The position numbers and the translations under genes were made by a program. From Diplonema papillatum (taxonomy: Eukaryota > Euglenozoa > Diplonemea > Diplonemida > Diplonemidae), in NCBI GenBank assembly GCA_030068145.1, contig JAPJBO010000447.1, positions 1 to 64,000 of the forward strand: DNA of 64,000 nt, in the 5' to 3' direction. The notes beneath the pieces are model-generated. The model made no database searches. It was not told the origin of the DNA and was given only the letters and a program-made list of their open reading frames with translations. Shown here piece by piece: positions 31,963-41,486 of this stretch (its first letter is position 1; every line of letters begins with the position of its first letter).

Positions 31963-34900
31963 ATGAAACATGCAGCAGCGGTTTGCTTCCTCTTGCTGAC
32001 GCCTATCGTCCGCACCCAATCATGCACAGACGATACAGTATGCTGCGGAGGAGACTGCGACGGCGGGTTCTGCACAGTGCCAGACGTCCGGTGGAGCCAC
32101 GGCATTCGCGCCCTTGACTTCTTCGTTGTTAGGTCTCCCACGACAAACGTCGACAGCGCCGCCCGAAGGTGTGGGTACATCGCACCGAACGGCAGGCTCG
32201 CACGCGTGTTGCACGAAGTCGAGGATATCCGCTTGATGACTTTATTCAATGCGCGGCACATTCTCTTGGATAGTTCTGATGCTGCCGAAGAAGGAGTATG
32301 GAGGTGGAATGACGGCATCGTGTACTTCAGAAGGGACGGAAACGTCTGTGAACAAGCATATTGCGGTTGGGATCTGTCGCGTATTTCTGACCATAGTGGT
32401 GTGAGCGGTGAACATTACATGGCATATTTCAGTGGCGTGTGGAATGACGTCCCCGATGGCACCTTTTGGTATTTCTGCGAGGTGCCTTGCACGGCGGATT
32501 CAGAGTGTGAAGTCCCGAACGCAAATGAAATAATGTACTGCTCTGTTCAAGGTCGTTGTGAATACTTTTTTGTCGATGCTGGACCAAACATCACATTCGC
32601 TGTCTCTCAGAATCCAGCCATCCGTGACGGAGCGGATAGTGGCTGCCAGGATTTGACTTACGGAGGAAGGACGGGCCGTCTTGCACGCGTGGTGAACGTC
32701 GATGAGGAGTATCGGCTTGTTGCTCTGAAAGGGGGAGTCGACACAGCCGTTTGGATGGATGGAGTTCGATCGGGATCTGGCACCCCGTGGACGTGGAGCT
32801 CTGGTGAACACTTTTCGGGGAGCTCCGGTTGTCTGCAGGAGTACTGCAATTGGATCGGGGGTGACGCTCCGAGCGATGCAAGCCTTGGCGCCACGGCGGC
32901 TTACCTTGTCATGAACACCACCGGTGTTTGGTCACCCGCTGAAAGTGGGGACGCGTTTACGTACTTGTGCGAGTTCCCGTGTACGGGAACAAGTGACTGC
33001 GCAGCTGGGGAATGCGATGCTTTAACAGGCCGTTGCCGTGACCCGACTGTGGCACCTCCTACAACGGTACCTTCGACATCAGCACCATCGACGATAGCAC
33101 CTCTAACAGCTGCACCACAGACAACAGCACCTCCAACATCAGCACCGCAGACGATAGCACCAGAAACACTAGCACCACAGACAACAGCACCTCCAACACA
33201 TGCACCACCGACATCATCACCTGCAACACTAGCACCGCAAACGACAGCACCAGAAACACTAGCACCACAGACAACAGCACCTCCAACATCAGCACCGCAG
33301 ACGACAGCACCACAAACACTAGCACCACAGACAACAATCACGGGGGAGGAGTTGCGAATTCTGCTGAGGAAGAAGCCGAAGAAAAGCGCGTCAGGGGTGG
33401 ATGGCTGGCGTATGGCTGAACTGCGGGAGTTGCCGCACCCCCTGCTGAATGCACTTGCAGACGTCATGAACCTGGTCGAAGCAACTGGAGACTGGCCGGC
33501 AAGCATGACAACTGCGCTGGTGTCGATGGTGCCGAAGGATGAGAGTCAAGACCCGCTGCACACAAGACCGATAACCGTCACATCCGCCGTGTACCGCTTA
33601 TGGGCCTGCCGCAGGCTGGCGGACATAGTTCTGTGGCAAGAGGAATGGATCGAAGAAGGACAGAAAGGCTTTCGACCGGGTCACCGGATCGAGGACGTCT
33701 TGATGGAAATTGGGCTCGAGATGGAGGACGCCTTGTTAGACGGGGAGCCGCTCTACGGTGTGGCGCTGGACTTCCGGAAATGCTTCGACATGGTCCCGCG
33801 AGAGATAGTACTGCGCTTAGCCGAGGACTTAGGATTGCACAATCGGGTTCTCAAGCCGCTGAGGGCTATCTACAGACTGCTCGCGAGACGCTTCAAGCTA
33901 CCATTAGGGGTGGGCAGGGAGTTCAGTGTGACCAACGGTATCCTTCAAGGGTGCCCTGTATCCGTCATACTCATCAATGCCCTGCTGTCGGTAGTGATGA
34001 AAGCGGTCAAGAAAGAAGCGGAGGGTGTGAGTCCAAAGTCATACGCGGACGACGCCACACTGCTGTCCAGGCTGTCGGAGGCCGCCCTGCAAAAGGGAGT
34101 GGACGTAGTAGACGAGTTCTGCACACTCACCGGGATGGAGCTAAACCTCCAGAAGACGGTCGCGTTCTCGACGAGACGTAGGCATCAGTCGACTCTCAAA
34201 CTCCGCAGCGTGGATGCGCTGCTGCGGTTTAGCAAATCCGTCAAGTGCCTCGGGGTCCTAGTCTCGACGGCGAAGAATAGGACGGAAAGGTCCGACTCGG
34301 AGAGGGTGGAGAAGGCGGCTGCCCTGGCGGAAGGCCTCCGCCATGCGCCGTTCCGGTACGAAAAGCGGGTCCGGATTGTGCAGTCGAATGTGCTACCGGC
34401 GGCGCTGTCAGGCTGCTCTTTCGCGCCGGTATCGAAGGTGGCGATGAAACGGCTGACGACGTCGGTGATGGGACTGATCTGGGGTGGATCCAACCCGAAG
34501 CGCGCGAGGGAGATGGTCCTAAACTTTCAGGAGAAGGGCCACCTGACGGATCCCGGTACATGCCTAGCATATAGGGTGACGACAGCGTTTTACGCGGCGT
34601 GCGAGAGGTTGCCACGACTGCTGCCTCTGATGGAGAGCATCCGGGGAAGATACGCCGAGGGGGACCTACCCCTGGGGCCAGTTGGACTGGCGATGAGGAG
34701 CATGGAGGAGTGTGGACACGTATGGGGACCCGGGCCCCTGTCTCGCACGCTGAGGAATGGTGCAACATATGACCCGTTAACCTCGGCACCTTCGAAGAGG
34801 GGACATGAAGTTAGGGCGGACTTGAGGGCGAAGACGTGGTCCCGACTGGTGGCGAGGCGGCCGGGATTTGAGGGCATACAGAGAGCCGACCTGGAGCGGA

Positions 34901-36684
34901 CGAACTCCTTCTGGAGGATGCGTGAATGTCCCGCGCACACCGCGAGGCTTATACGTGTAGCGTTGGCGGGGGGGGTGAACACGGCTGAGTACACGTCGCG
35001 GATGAGGCAGGCCGGAGCTGAGCCGCAGGCGCCCAGCTGCAAGCACTGTGGAAGCGGCGACACCGAGGACGAGAAACACGTATTCTGGGACTGCGGAGCG
35101 TACTCGCACATACGGCGACGAGAGGCACATGCCGAGCTGATGGCAGCCAACCGGGCCGACTGGCCCAGATGCACGCTGGAACACGGTGTGGTAGTACCCG
35201 AGAATGCCCAATTCTCGAGGCGGCTCCAGGAGATGATGGCTGAAATCCTTGCGGAACGGGCTGGGCTCGAAGCACGTGGCTGGGTGGCCAGGAACCCCAC
35301 GACCCCCTGGTCGAGAGCGAATGCGATGCCTGCCGAGAAATTTGACCACCCCTTCGCGCGGATTGCCCCGGCATGGACGTGGGAACGGAACAAGACCTGG
35401 GGACTACCGACGTTTTATGCGTTGGTAGCGTGGCTGTCGGACATGCAATGGACCGAGAACGGGCAGGCGTCAATGCTGGAGCTTGCGATCGACTTTGAAC
35501 TCTTCTCGGGCCTCAGCATGCCGCTGCACGGGAATGCGCCGAAGGGGGTGAGAGAACGGGGAAACGTCCTGCGCTGCATGATGAGCGCGTTGGACAAGCT
35601 GGCGGCACAGCAAGGGCTGGGAAGCTGCATGAGAGGAGAGAGGGTGTGCCCGACGACGTCGCTGTCGTTCATGGGCATCACGGGGATATCGGGTATACGG
35701 CCCAGGCCACGCTTTCGCGAGGCACACACGGGGACGATACTTGAGGAACAAGTGAAAGGAAGCGATGTAGGGACGCAGTGCCCGACGTACCCTGACTGGA
35801 CGATCGGGAGAGCGGCGAGGTGGGCCCTGCCTGCCCCACCACAACTGCACCCAGACCCCGTGCATATGCCGGGTGTCGGTATAGAGAAGGCACTCGTCAC
35901 GTGCGCGACCCATCACAAAGGGAAGTGTGAGGCGTGCAGAGCACTCGTCCGAAGGGACGTTCCCACGGTAGAGATGTGCTGCCGGCACCATCACCACGCG
36001 AACGATGGGCAGCCGATCGCGGTGTGCACAGAGCACAGCACGACGAAGTGCGGCGAGTGCAAGACGGCGGCGGCGTGTTGCCGCAGCGGGCATCATGCCT
36101 GCCGCACGCATGGCAGAGGAACCTGCCAAGAGTGCAAAAGGCTCCCTACGCTGACGCAGAGGCGACCGGCGGCATGTTGCAGCCGCGGCCACCACCAGTC
36201 CAACAAGCCGAACGTCCAGTCAACCCCCGGACGCAACAAGAAGAAGAGGCCCTCCTCACCCACCCAGGTGGGTGTACAGCGGGAGACGCCATTAGGAAAG
36301 CGAGCGGCGCGAGCGGCGCGAGCTCGCGGCAACGAAAAAGGAGACGGCGGCAACCGGACGGGCGACCAAGAGGCCGCCACCAACGCCAGGAACCAGCGAA
36401 CGACCAGCGCTGAAGAAGAGGGTGCTTGGCACCCCGAAGGAAGGCCCGATCGCCGGCCGCAAGCGGAAGAAGACGAAGGCGACCACCCCCGAGTCAGGGG
36501 TGCATCGAAGGAAGAAGAAGGTTCCGAGGGCAAGCAGCTCTCAGAAACGACCGGGGACCACGGGCACGCCAATGCCCTCGAAAGTCAAAAACGGGCACAC
36601 GTGCCCGCCCTCGTACTCGCCGACTCAGTCTCTGGAATCGCAAGAAAGCCAAACCCCGCTAGCTCCACAAATGCTCGACCTTGA
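31963..36684 (+). CDS. L4: lectin ectodomain fused in frame to reverse transcriptase
   Basis: A single uninterrupted frame of 1,573 residues. Residues 1-458 are a lectin N-terminus like L2: signal peptide, A+B CTLD pair and part of the Thr/Pro stalk. At about 33337 the stalk passes directly into a non-LTR reverse transcriptase. RT marks are K-x-A-x-G-V-D-G-W, motif A with LDFRKCFD (about residue 603), motif B with GILQGCPVS (about 660) and YADD at 694-697. A C-x2-C-x-H-x-C zinc motif starts near 1026. The end (about 1314-1413) has three Cys/His repeats of the form C-x2-H-x4-C-x2-C then CC-x3-HH. The lectin membrane domain is lost. The frame match is most simply a chance effect of the insertion. 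Whether a chimera is made, and secreted, is unknown. Confidence 0.75.
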   Translation: MKHAAAVCFLLLTPIVRTQSCTDDTVCCGGDCDGGFCTVPDVRWSHGIRALDFFVVRSPTTNVDSAARRCGYIAPNGRLARVLHEVEDIRLMTLFNARHILLDSSDAAEEGVWRWNDGIVYFRRDGNVCEQAYCGWDLSRISDHSGVSGEHYMAYFSGVWNDVPDGTFWYFCEVPCTADSECEVPNANEIMYCSVQGRCEYFFVDAGPNITFAVSQNPAIRDGADSGCQDLTYGGRTGRLARVVNVDEEYRLVALKGGVDTAVWMDGVRSGSGTPWTWSSGEHFSGSSGCLQEYCNWIGGDAPSDASLGATAAYLVMNTTGVWSPAESGDAFTYLCEFPCTGTSDCAAGECDALTGRCRDPTVAPPTTVPSTSAPSTIAPLTAAPQTTAPPTSAPQTIAPETLAPQTTAPPTHAPPTSSPATLAPQTTAPETLAPQTTAPPTSAPQTTAPQTLAPQTTITGEELRILLRKKPKKSASGVDGWRMAELRELPHPLLNALADVMNLVEATGDWPASMTTALVSMVPKDESQDPLHTRPITVTSAVYRLWACRRLADIVLWQEEWIEEGQKGFRPGHRIEDVLMEIGLEMEDALLDGEPLYGVALDFRKCFDMVPREIVLRLAEDLGLHNRVLKPLRAIYRLLARRFKLPLGVGREFSVTNGILQGCPVSVILINALLSVVMKAVKKEAEGVSPKSYADDATLLSRLSEAALQKGVDVVDEFCTLTGMELNLQKTVAFSTRRRHQSTLKLRSVDALLRFSKSVKCLGVLVSTAKNRTERSDSERVEKAAALAEGLRHAPFRYEKRVRIVQSNVLPAALSGCSFAPVSKVAMKRLTTSVMGLIWGGSNPKRAREMVLNFQEKGHLTDPGTCLAYRVTTAFYAACERLPRLLPLMESIRGRYAEGDLPLGPVGLAMRSMEECGHVWGPGPLSRTLRNGATYDPLTSAPSKRGHEVRADLRAKTWSRLVARRPGFEGIQRADLERTNSFWRMRECPAHTARLIRVALAGGVNTAEYTSRMRQAGAEPQAPSCKHCGSGDTEDEKHVFWDCGAYSHIRRREAHAELMAANRADWPRCTLEHGVVVPENAQFSRRLQEMMAEILAERAGLEARGWVARNPTTPWSRANAMPAEKFDHPFARIAPAWTWERNKTWGLPTFYALVAWLSDMQWTENGQASMLELAIDFELFSGLSMPLHGNAPKGVRERGNVLRCMMSALDKLAAQQGLGSCMRGERVCPTTSLSFMGITGISGIRPRPRFREAHTGTILEEQVKGSDVGTQCPTYPDWTIGRAARWALPAPPQLHPDPVHMPGVGIEKALVTCATHHKGKCEACRALVRRDVPTVEMCCRHHHHANDGQPIAVCTEHSTTKCGECKTAAACCRSGHHACRTHGRGTCQECKRLPTLTQRRPAACCSRGHHQSNKPNVQSTPGRNKKKRPSSPTQVGVQRETPLGKRAARAARARGNEKGDGGNRTGDQEAATNARNQRTTSAEEEGAWHPEGRPDRRPQAEEDEGDHPRVRGASKEEEGSEGKQLSETTGDHGHANALESQKRAHVPALVLADSVSGIARKPNPASSTNARP

Positions 36685-37031
36685 CGACGCGATGGCAGGT
36701 GACGACGTCATCCGATAACCTGACTTTCAAGGCAGTGCATGTTAATCCGTGTGGTTCATGTACTTAAAAGAACTCAATGCTAAACATGTATGCACGTGGG
36801 GGGCCCGAGATCGCTTTCATCGCGAACGTGAACTCGGTGTCGGTCACAAGAGCCATGGACTTGGCAAAGCACATAGGAAAAAAGAGCGCGCGTCAAAGTA
36901 AGTCGAATAGTCGGCAATAGGCAGCAAGGATATACACACAAACATACTATACCTTAAAGGAACCTATATGACTACGGTCACCCGGAGACTATAAAACCCC
37001 GGATCCCTAAGCGAACTTGCACTCTAAAAAA
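33337..37031 (+). mobile_element. Non-LTR retrotransposon B, 5'-truncated
   Basis: Starts inside the RT domain, so any N-terminal endonuclease is missing, which is typical of 5' truncation in LINE-like elements. The coding part ends at 36684. A 3' untranslated region of about 345 bp follows and ends in ACTCTAAAAAAA at 37031. That tail is shared with truncated copies at 12830-13181, 30778-31128 and 62917-63049. The YADD motif and C-terminal zinc finger are intact, so the RT was probably functional recently. Confidence 0.75.
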
Positions 37032-38041
37032 ATGTTAATTTTCTGAAAAGGCAGTTCCTTCTTGGGTGTTGGCCAGGGCCAGTCAGGGCACCATGCCACC
37101 GAAGAAGCGGGCAAGATTCGATCGATCTCAGGGCACACTCGCTGGCTTTTTAGCTCCAAATGCAGAACCTGCTCGGCATGCTCGAGTGCGCCAGGAAGGA
37201 GAAGTGTGAGCAGCTCAAGTTCAGCGAGGTTCGGAAACCGGGGAAGGGTGCGGCCACACCGGAAATAGTGGAGGAGGAACACTGCACCCGCAGGCACTGA
37301 AAGACAGGCTCGACTCTCACCCTGATTTCCCGCCGGACTCAGAGCCTTGCGGCCGGTCGACAAGCACGAGAAAGGCAGCTGCAACGAGAGGCGAAAGAGG
37401 TGGAATTGACTCAGGAGAGCAGGGGCCCCCTCCCATGGCTACCCTCCAGGCGTCAGAACAAAACACCATGTCAAACACAGTCACAAGAGCGAAGGCGACA
37501 CCAGCAGCCGCCGGAGCGAGAGTGGAAGTGCTCCCAGCCGGGGAGGCACTCGACATGGGCGCAGAGGAAGACACCATCTCGGCAGCGAGACGGAGAAAAC
37601 GAGACTCCGAAGAGGGAATCAGCTTCGAGAGCGAGACCGAAGCTGCGCGACCAAGCGGAGGCGCCACGAAGAAGACCAGGGGACCAGACTTTCCTTGGGA
37701 AGGCATGGATGCACCCAGAGGGTTGGACTCCAGGTTCCCGCTCTCTCTGCACAGGACGGAAGGGCAGGGGAGAGTGGCGGACGAAGGGGGGTGGGCGGCC
37801 CTGAACTGGCTGGCAGCCGCACACGGTCGGCCGAAGGTAGCATTCTCCGCACTGTTCAAGATTCAGGCGTGGCTGTACTTGGAGCGCCTCGAATCCACGA
37901 ATGTCGAGCACCGGATGAGTTTTGAGTTTTAGTGGGTAAGTCCCGACGGAAAAACGGACAGTCCCACACTCACAAGTTTGGTCCGGCTTGTGGTCGTGCG
38001 TCACGCATTTCTCCCCTCAGTTACCAAAAAAAAAAAAAAAA
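37032..38041 (+). mobile_element. Short retroelement C1 with C-family tail
   Basis: Begins straight after the A run of element B and ends in a poly(A) run (38026-38041). Its last 115 bp (from about 37927) match the end of C2 (44267-44380), including CAAGTTTGGTCCGGCTTGTG and CCCCTCAGTTACC. It may be an internally deleted or 5'-truncated relative of C2. Confidence 0.6.
37092..37932 (+). pseudogene. C1 coding remnant with PIP-box-like N-terminus
   Basis: An ATG at 37092 opens a 38-residue frame, MPPKKRARFDR then SQGTLAGFLAP, before a stop at 37206. The Q-x2-L-x2-F-L spacing looks like a PCNA-interacting motif after a basic stretch. Two other frames continue the coding-like text, the last open until 37932, so frameshifts are likely. 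The distal part is rich in Arg, Glu and Gly and matches no domain I know. It could be an ORF1 or N-terminal region of the C family. Confidence 0.4.
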
Positions 38042-38072
38042 GAATGTGCCCTCCCCATTTCTGTCCATTGTC

Positions 38073-41000
38073 ATGGATGAGGAGGACGAGCAGATCGGGC
38101 GGTTCGTCGGCCTGGCCACAGATGTGGACGACGCCTGCCAGCTGGACCCCAAGACGGTCCAGCAGGTCATCCGCAAGACGAAGGCCCGATGGTTCGGGAA
38201 GGCGGTGGCCACCCTTGCGGCGGCGAAGGTGTCCCCAGTCAACGCCGAGTCGTTGAGGGTGATGCGCGAAAAACACCCACAGGCGCCAGAGCCCCCCCTC
38301 CCCCGAATACCACCACAGGCGGATACAGAGATCACTGTATCCTGGGGAAACGTCATCAAGACGTTGAGGGCACTCCCCCGGGGGACGGCCCCGGGGCCAT
38401 CGGGGCTGTCGGCGCAGCACCTGCTGGACCTGGTGAGCCCCGCCTCCCCCATAAAGGCCCCCCTCGTGGCGGTGATTAGGCGGATCGCCACGGGGAGTAT
38501 CCCGGAGGAAGCCAGACCACATGGATACGGGGCGAGGCTGGTAGCCCTCGAGAAAAAGGATGGGGGGCTCCGACCCATTGCCTGCGGGGAGGTCCTGAGG
38601 AGGGTGGCAGCCAAGATCCTGGCCAGGGACAAGTCCGTGGTGCAGGCAATCAAGCCAATCCTCGCGAGGTGCGGACAGACCGGGGTCGGGATGAAGTCCG
38701 GCGCCGACGCCATGGCGTGTGCGATGAGGTGCGTGGGCGAACGCTACCGGCACAGCGGCCAGGGGCGAGGAATTGTGAAGGTGGACCTGCGCAACGCATT
38801 TAACAATGTGAACAGGGGAGCCATCCTGAAAGCGGTGGCCGAAAGCACACCCGGCCTCCTGCCATACGCAATAGCGGCGTACGGGCACAGATCACAGCTG
38901 TCCTTCGGGCACGAGGTGGTCTGGTCCGAGTGCGGAGTGCAGCAAGGGGACCCGCTGGGCCCACTGTTCTTTTGCTTGGTGCTCGAGCAAGTCCTAAGAG
39001 AGATGGACTTGTCCTTGGCCGGTCACCTGCCACCCTTGGGGGCCGATGACATCCCGCCCGGGGCCCCCATCCCAGCCCAACTGGACCGAGCGCCAGACCC
39101 ACAACCACAACCACAGCAGGCGGGGGGGGAAGAGGAACCAGCCCCGCAGCAGGGGATGGTAGTGGATGGGGAAGGGGCACCAATCCCCCCAGCACAGGCG
39201 CAGCTCGACCCGTTGCGAGCGTCCCAGCTGGAAGCGCGGGCTTTCTACCTGGACGATGGCGCAGCAGCGGGCTTGTGGCGGTACCTCGTGGCATGGCTGG
39301 CTGCCTTCGAGAGGGAGGGCGGGGCCGTGGGCATGCACCTCAACCACGGCAAGAGCGAGGTCATCTGCCTGGAGGGGGAGGAAGTGCCGGATGCGTTCGC
39401 GGCGATGACCCGGCGCTCGCTGGACTCCTGGGACATCCTGGGGGCGCCGTGCGGGTCCGCGGCGGCGGTCAAGGAGGCGGTGGAGAAGATCCTGGACCGG
39501 GCCGAGAGGAGGGCGAGGGCCATCGCGAGCCTCCCGGACCCGCACGTGGCGATGGCCCTGCTGAACTCGTGCGCGGGGTTCGTCTGCGTCGTGTCGCTCA
39601 TGCGGGCGACCGGACCGACGGCCGACTATGGAAGGGTCGACACCTTCATGCGGCGAGCTGTGGGAAAGACCCTCGGGGCCGAGCTGAGCGACCTGGAATG
39701 GTTGCAGACGTCGCTGCCCCTCAGGCTGGGCGGCCTGGGGATGCACTCCTGCGCGGACACGGCGGCCGTGGCAGGGGCGGCGGCGACCCTAGAAGGCATG
39801 AAGGGCCTCCCCCTCCTGACCAGGTCCCCCGAGGGGGGGCCGCACACAATCACACCCACACAGGATTCCGTATGCGCGGCATCGCTCAGCTGCCCCAGAC
39901 TTGCACTCTTCCCGGAGGTCCTGACCGAGGTCAGGGACTCACTGCAAGCAGGGGCCGCGAGCGTTCCGCGTAAGCAGAGGGAGTGGGCGGTGAAGATCTC
40001 GGCAGCCAGGCAGGAGAGCCTGCTGAGGAACCCGCTCACCGGAGTCAGGGGCCAGGCAAGGGTCCGCAGCTGCGCGGCCAAGCACGCGTCGACGTGGCTC
40101 TACGGAGCGCACAACGCTCCGGACGACCTGTGGATGTCCCGAGCCGAGCTGACGGTAGCCGTCCGTCTGAGGCTGGGGATGCCGCTGGCACCCCGGGATC
40201 GGGTGTGCCGCCTCTGCGGGCTAGCCACGGCCGATCGCTTCGGGGATCACTCCCTGTCGTGTTTGAACACCGGGCTCCGCACCCGCGCCCACACGGCACT
40301 CCGTGATGGGGTGGCGGCCCTGGCCAGGGAAGCGCTCCTCGGCCCGGTCCTGGAAGACAGGCCGTTTACAAAACACCCAAACAGGAACAAGCGGGTGGAC
40401 GTGCTCTACGAGCGCGAAGGAAAGCGGAGGTTGATCGACGTGGCGATAACCTTCCCGCTCCAACCGTCCTCGATCTCCAAGGCGGCAGAGACTGAAGGCG
40501 GCGCCGCCACCAAGTACGAGGCCGTGAAGCGCGCCGCGTACGGGCCAGCCATCGCGGCGGAGGCCCCCGAACAGCAGGACCTGATGCTGATCCCGATGGT
40601 GGTGGACACCTTCGGCGCCTGGGGCGAGTCTGCCTTGCCCGAGCTGCGCGCGCTGGTGTCGGCGGTGCACAGGCGCCACGACTGGGAGACGTACGCCTCC
40701 GTCTCTCACCTGGCGTTCCATCGCCTCAGCTTCGCGGTGGCGAGGGCGATGGCCCGGGTTGCCCTGGTGAACGCGGACGTTCATCTGGATGCGCCGGAGG
40801 AGGAGGGGCAAGGCGACCCGCTGATTCTCGACGACAGCAGTAGCAGTAGCGGCAGCAGTAGCAGCAGCAGCAGCAGCAGCAGCAGCGGCGGCAACAGAGG
40901 CGGCCAAGGCGGGGGCGGCAGCGGCAACGGCGAAGCCGGGGGAGGCCACGACGACCCCGGACAGGACCCCCAAAACGAGGGCCACGGCCCACCGGCGCCC

Positions 41001-41486
41001 GGACCGGGGCCCCCCTTTAACGAACGACCACAGGACGGGGGGGTGGGCGAACAGGGAGATGTGGGACGAGCACCCGGCGCCCAAGCTGCTCCCCAGGGGC
41101 AGGTGCAGGGGGAAGTGATGCCGATCACCGGGGGGGTAGAGCCGAACCCCCGAGTCCCCCCCCACACCACCCAGCGCCAACCACCCAGATCACGTGCGAG
41201 CTGTAGCGGGCCAGCCGTCACGACCGATCACACGCATGCCGGACAAAGGGCACCCGGCATGCACACCACCACCACCAACACACACACCCAGGGAGGCGGA
41301 GGGGTTCGGCTTTACCACCCTTTTGCCAGGCAGAGCGACTTCCTGCACCGGCCTTCGGGGGTCAGGGAGGGAAGTCCAGCGGTGCCCCCTAGGGCTAAGT
41401 TGGATGGAAACGCCGTTTCTTTTAGTTTTTTCGAAATATGGAAACGGAAACGGAAACGGAAACGGAAACGTTTCCGTTTCTTTTAA
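38073..41486 (+). CDS. C2 reverse transcriptase / endonuclease (interrupted)
   Basis: The start is placed at the ATG at 38073 (MDEEDEQIG), because codons upstream belong to the C1 tail and its poly(A). RT marks are P-G-P-S-G-L, VDLRNAFN (motif A), VQQGDPLG (motif B, about residue 290) and YLDD (392-395). Motifs B and C are separated by an unusually long Pro/Gln/Glu-rich insert of about 80 residues. Near residue 710 is C-x2-C-x7-GDH-x4-C, followed by R-V-D-V-x14-D-V-A-I-T, a PD-(D/E)xK-like nuclease core as in RLE-type elements. A poly-Ser microsatellite lies at about 40840-40890. Codons after 41391 come from the inserted transposon, so the stop at 41486 is not native. Confidence 0.75.
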   Translation: MDEEDEQIGRFVGLATDVDDACQLDPKTVQQVIRKTKARWFGKAVATLAAAKVSPVNAESLRVMREKHPQAPEPPLPRIPPQADTEITVSWGNVIKTLRALPRGTAPGPSGLSAQHLLDLVSPASPIKAPLVAVIRRIATGSIPEEARPHGYGARLVALEKKDGGLRPIACGEVLRRVAAKILARDKSVVQAIKPILARCGQTGVGMKSGADAMACAMRCVGERYRHSGQGRGIVKVDLRNAFNNVNRGAILKAVAESTPGLLPYAIAAYGHRSQLSFGHEVVWSECGVQQGDPLGPLFFCLVLEQVLREMDLSLAGHLPPLGADDIPPGAPIPAQLDRAPDPQPQPQQAGGEEEPAPQQGMVVDGEGAPIPPAQAQLDPLRASQLEARAFYLDDGAAAGLWRYLVAWLAAFEREGGAVGMHLNHGKSEVICLEGEEVPDAFAAMTRRSLDSWDILGAPCGSAAAVKEAVEKILDRAERRARAIASLPDPHVAMALLNSCAGFVCVVSLMRATGPTADYGRVDTFMRRAVGKTLGAELSDLEWLQTSLPLRLGGLGMHSCADTAAVAGAAATLEGMKGLPLLTRSPEGGPHTITPTQDSVCAASLSCPRLALFPEVLTEVRDSLQAGAASVPRKQREWAVKISAARQESLLRNPLTGVRGQARVRSCAAKHASTWLYGAHNAPDDLWMSRAELTVAVRLRLGMPLAPRDRVCRLCGLATADRFGDHSLSCLNTGLRTRAHTALRDGVAALAREALLGPVLEDRPFTKHPNRNKRVDVLYEREGKRRLIDVAITFPLQPSSISKAAETEGGAATKYEAVKRAAYGPAIAAEAPEQQDLMLIPMVVDTFGAWGESALPELRALVSAVHRRHDWETYASVSHLAFHRLSFAVARAMARVALVNADVHLDAPEEEGQGDPLILDDSSSSSGSSSSSSSSSSSGGNRGGQGGGGSGNGEAGGGHDDPGQDPQNEGHGPPAPGPGPPFNERPQDGGVGEQGDVGRAPGAQAAPQGQVQGEVMPITGGVEPNPRVPPHTTQRQPPRSRASCSGPAVTTDHTHAGQRAPGMHTTTTNTHTQGGGGVRLYHPFARQSDFLHRPSGVREGSPAVPPRAKLDGNAVSFSFFEIWKRKRKRKRKRFRFF

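Noticed and set aside
37932-38072. N-terminal extension of the C2 RT with a Lys run
   Set aside because: It is the translated C1 tail and poly(A), so the native start is taken as 38073.
40221-41180. 319-codon minus-strand frame opposite the C2 RT
   Set aside because: A GC-rich shadow of the RT frame with no domain.
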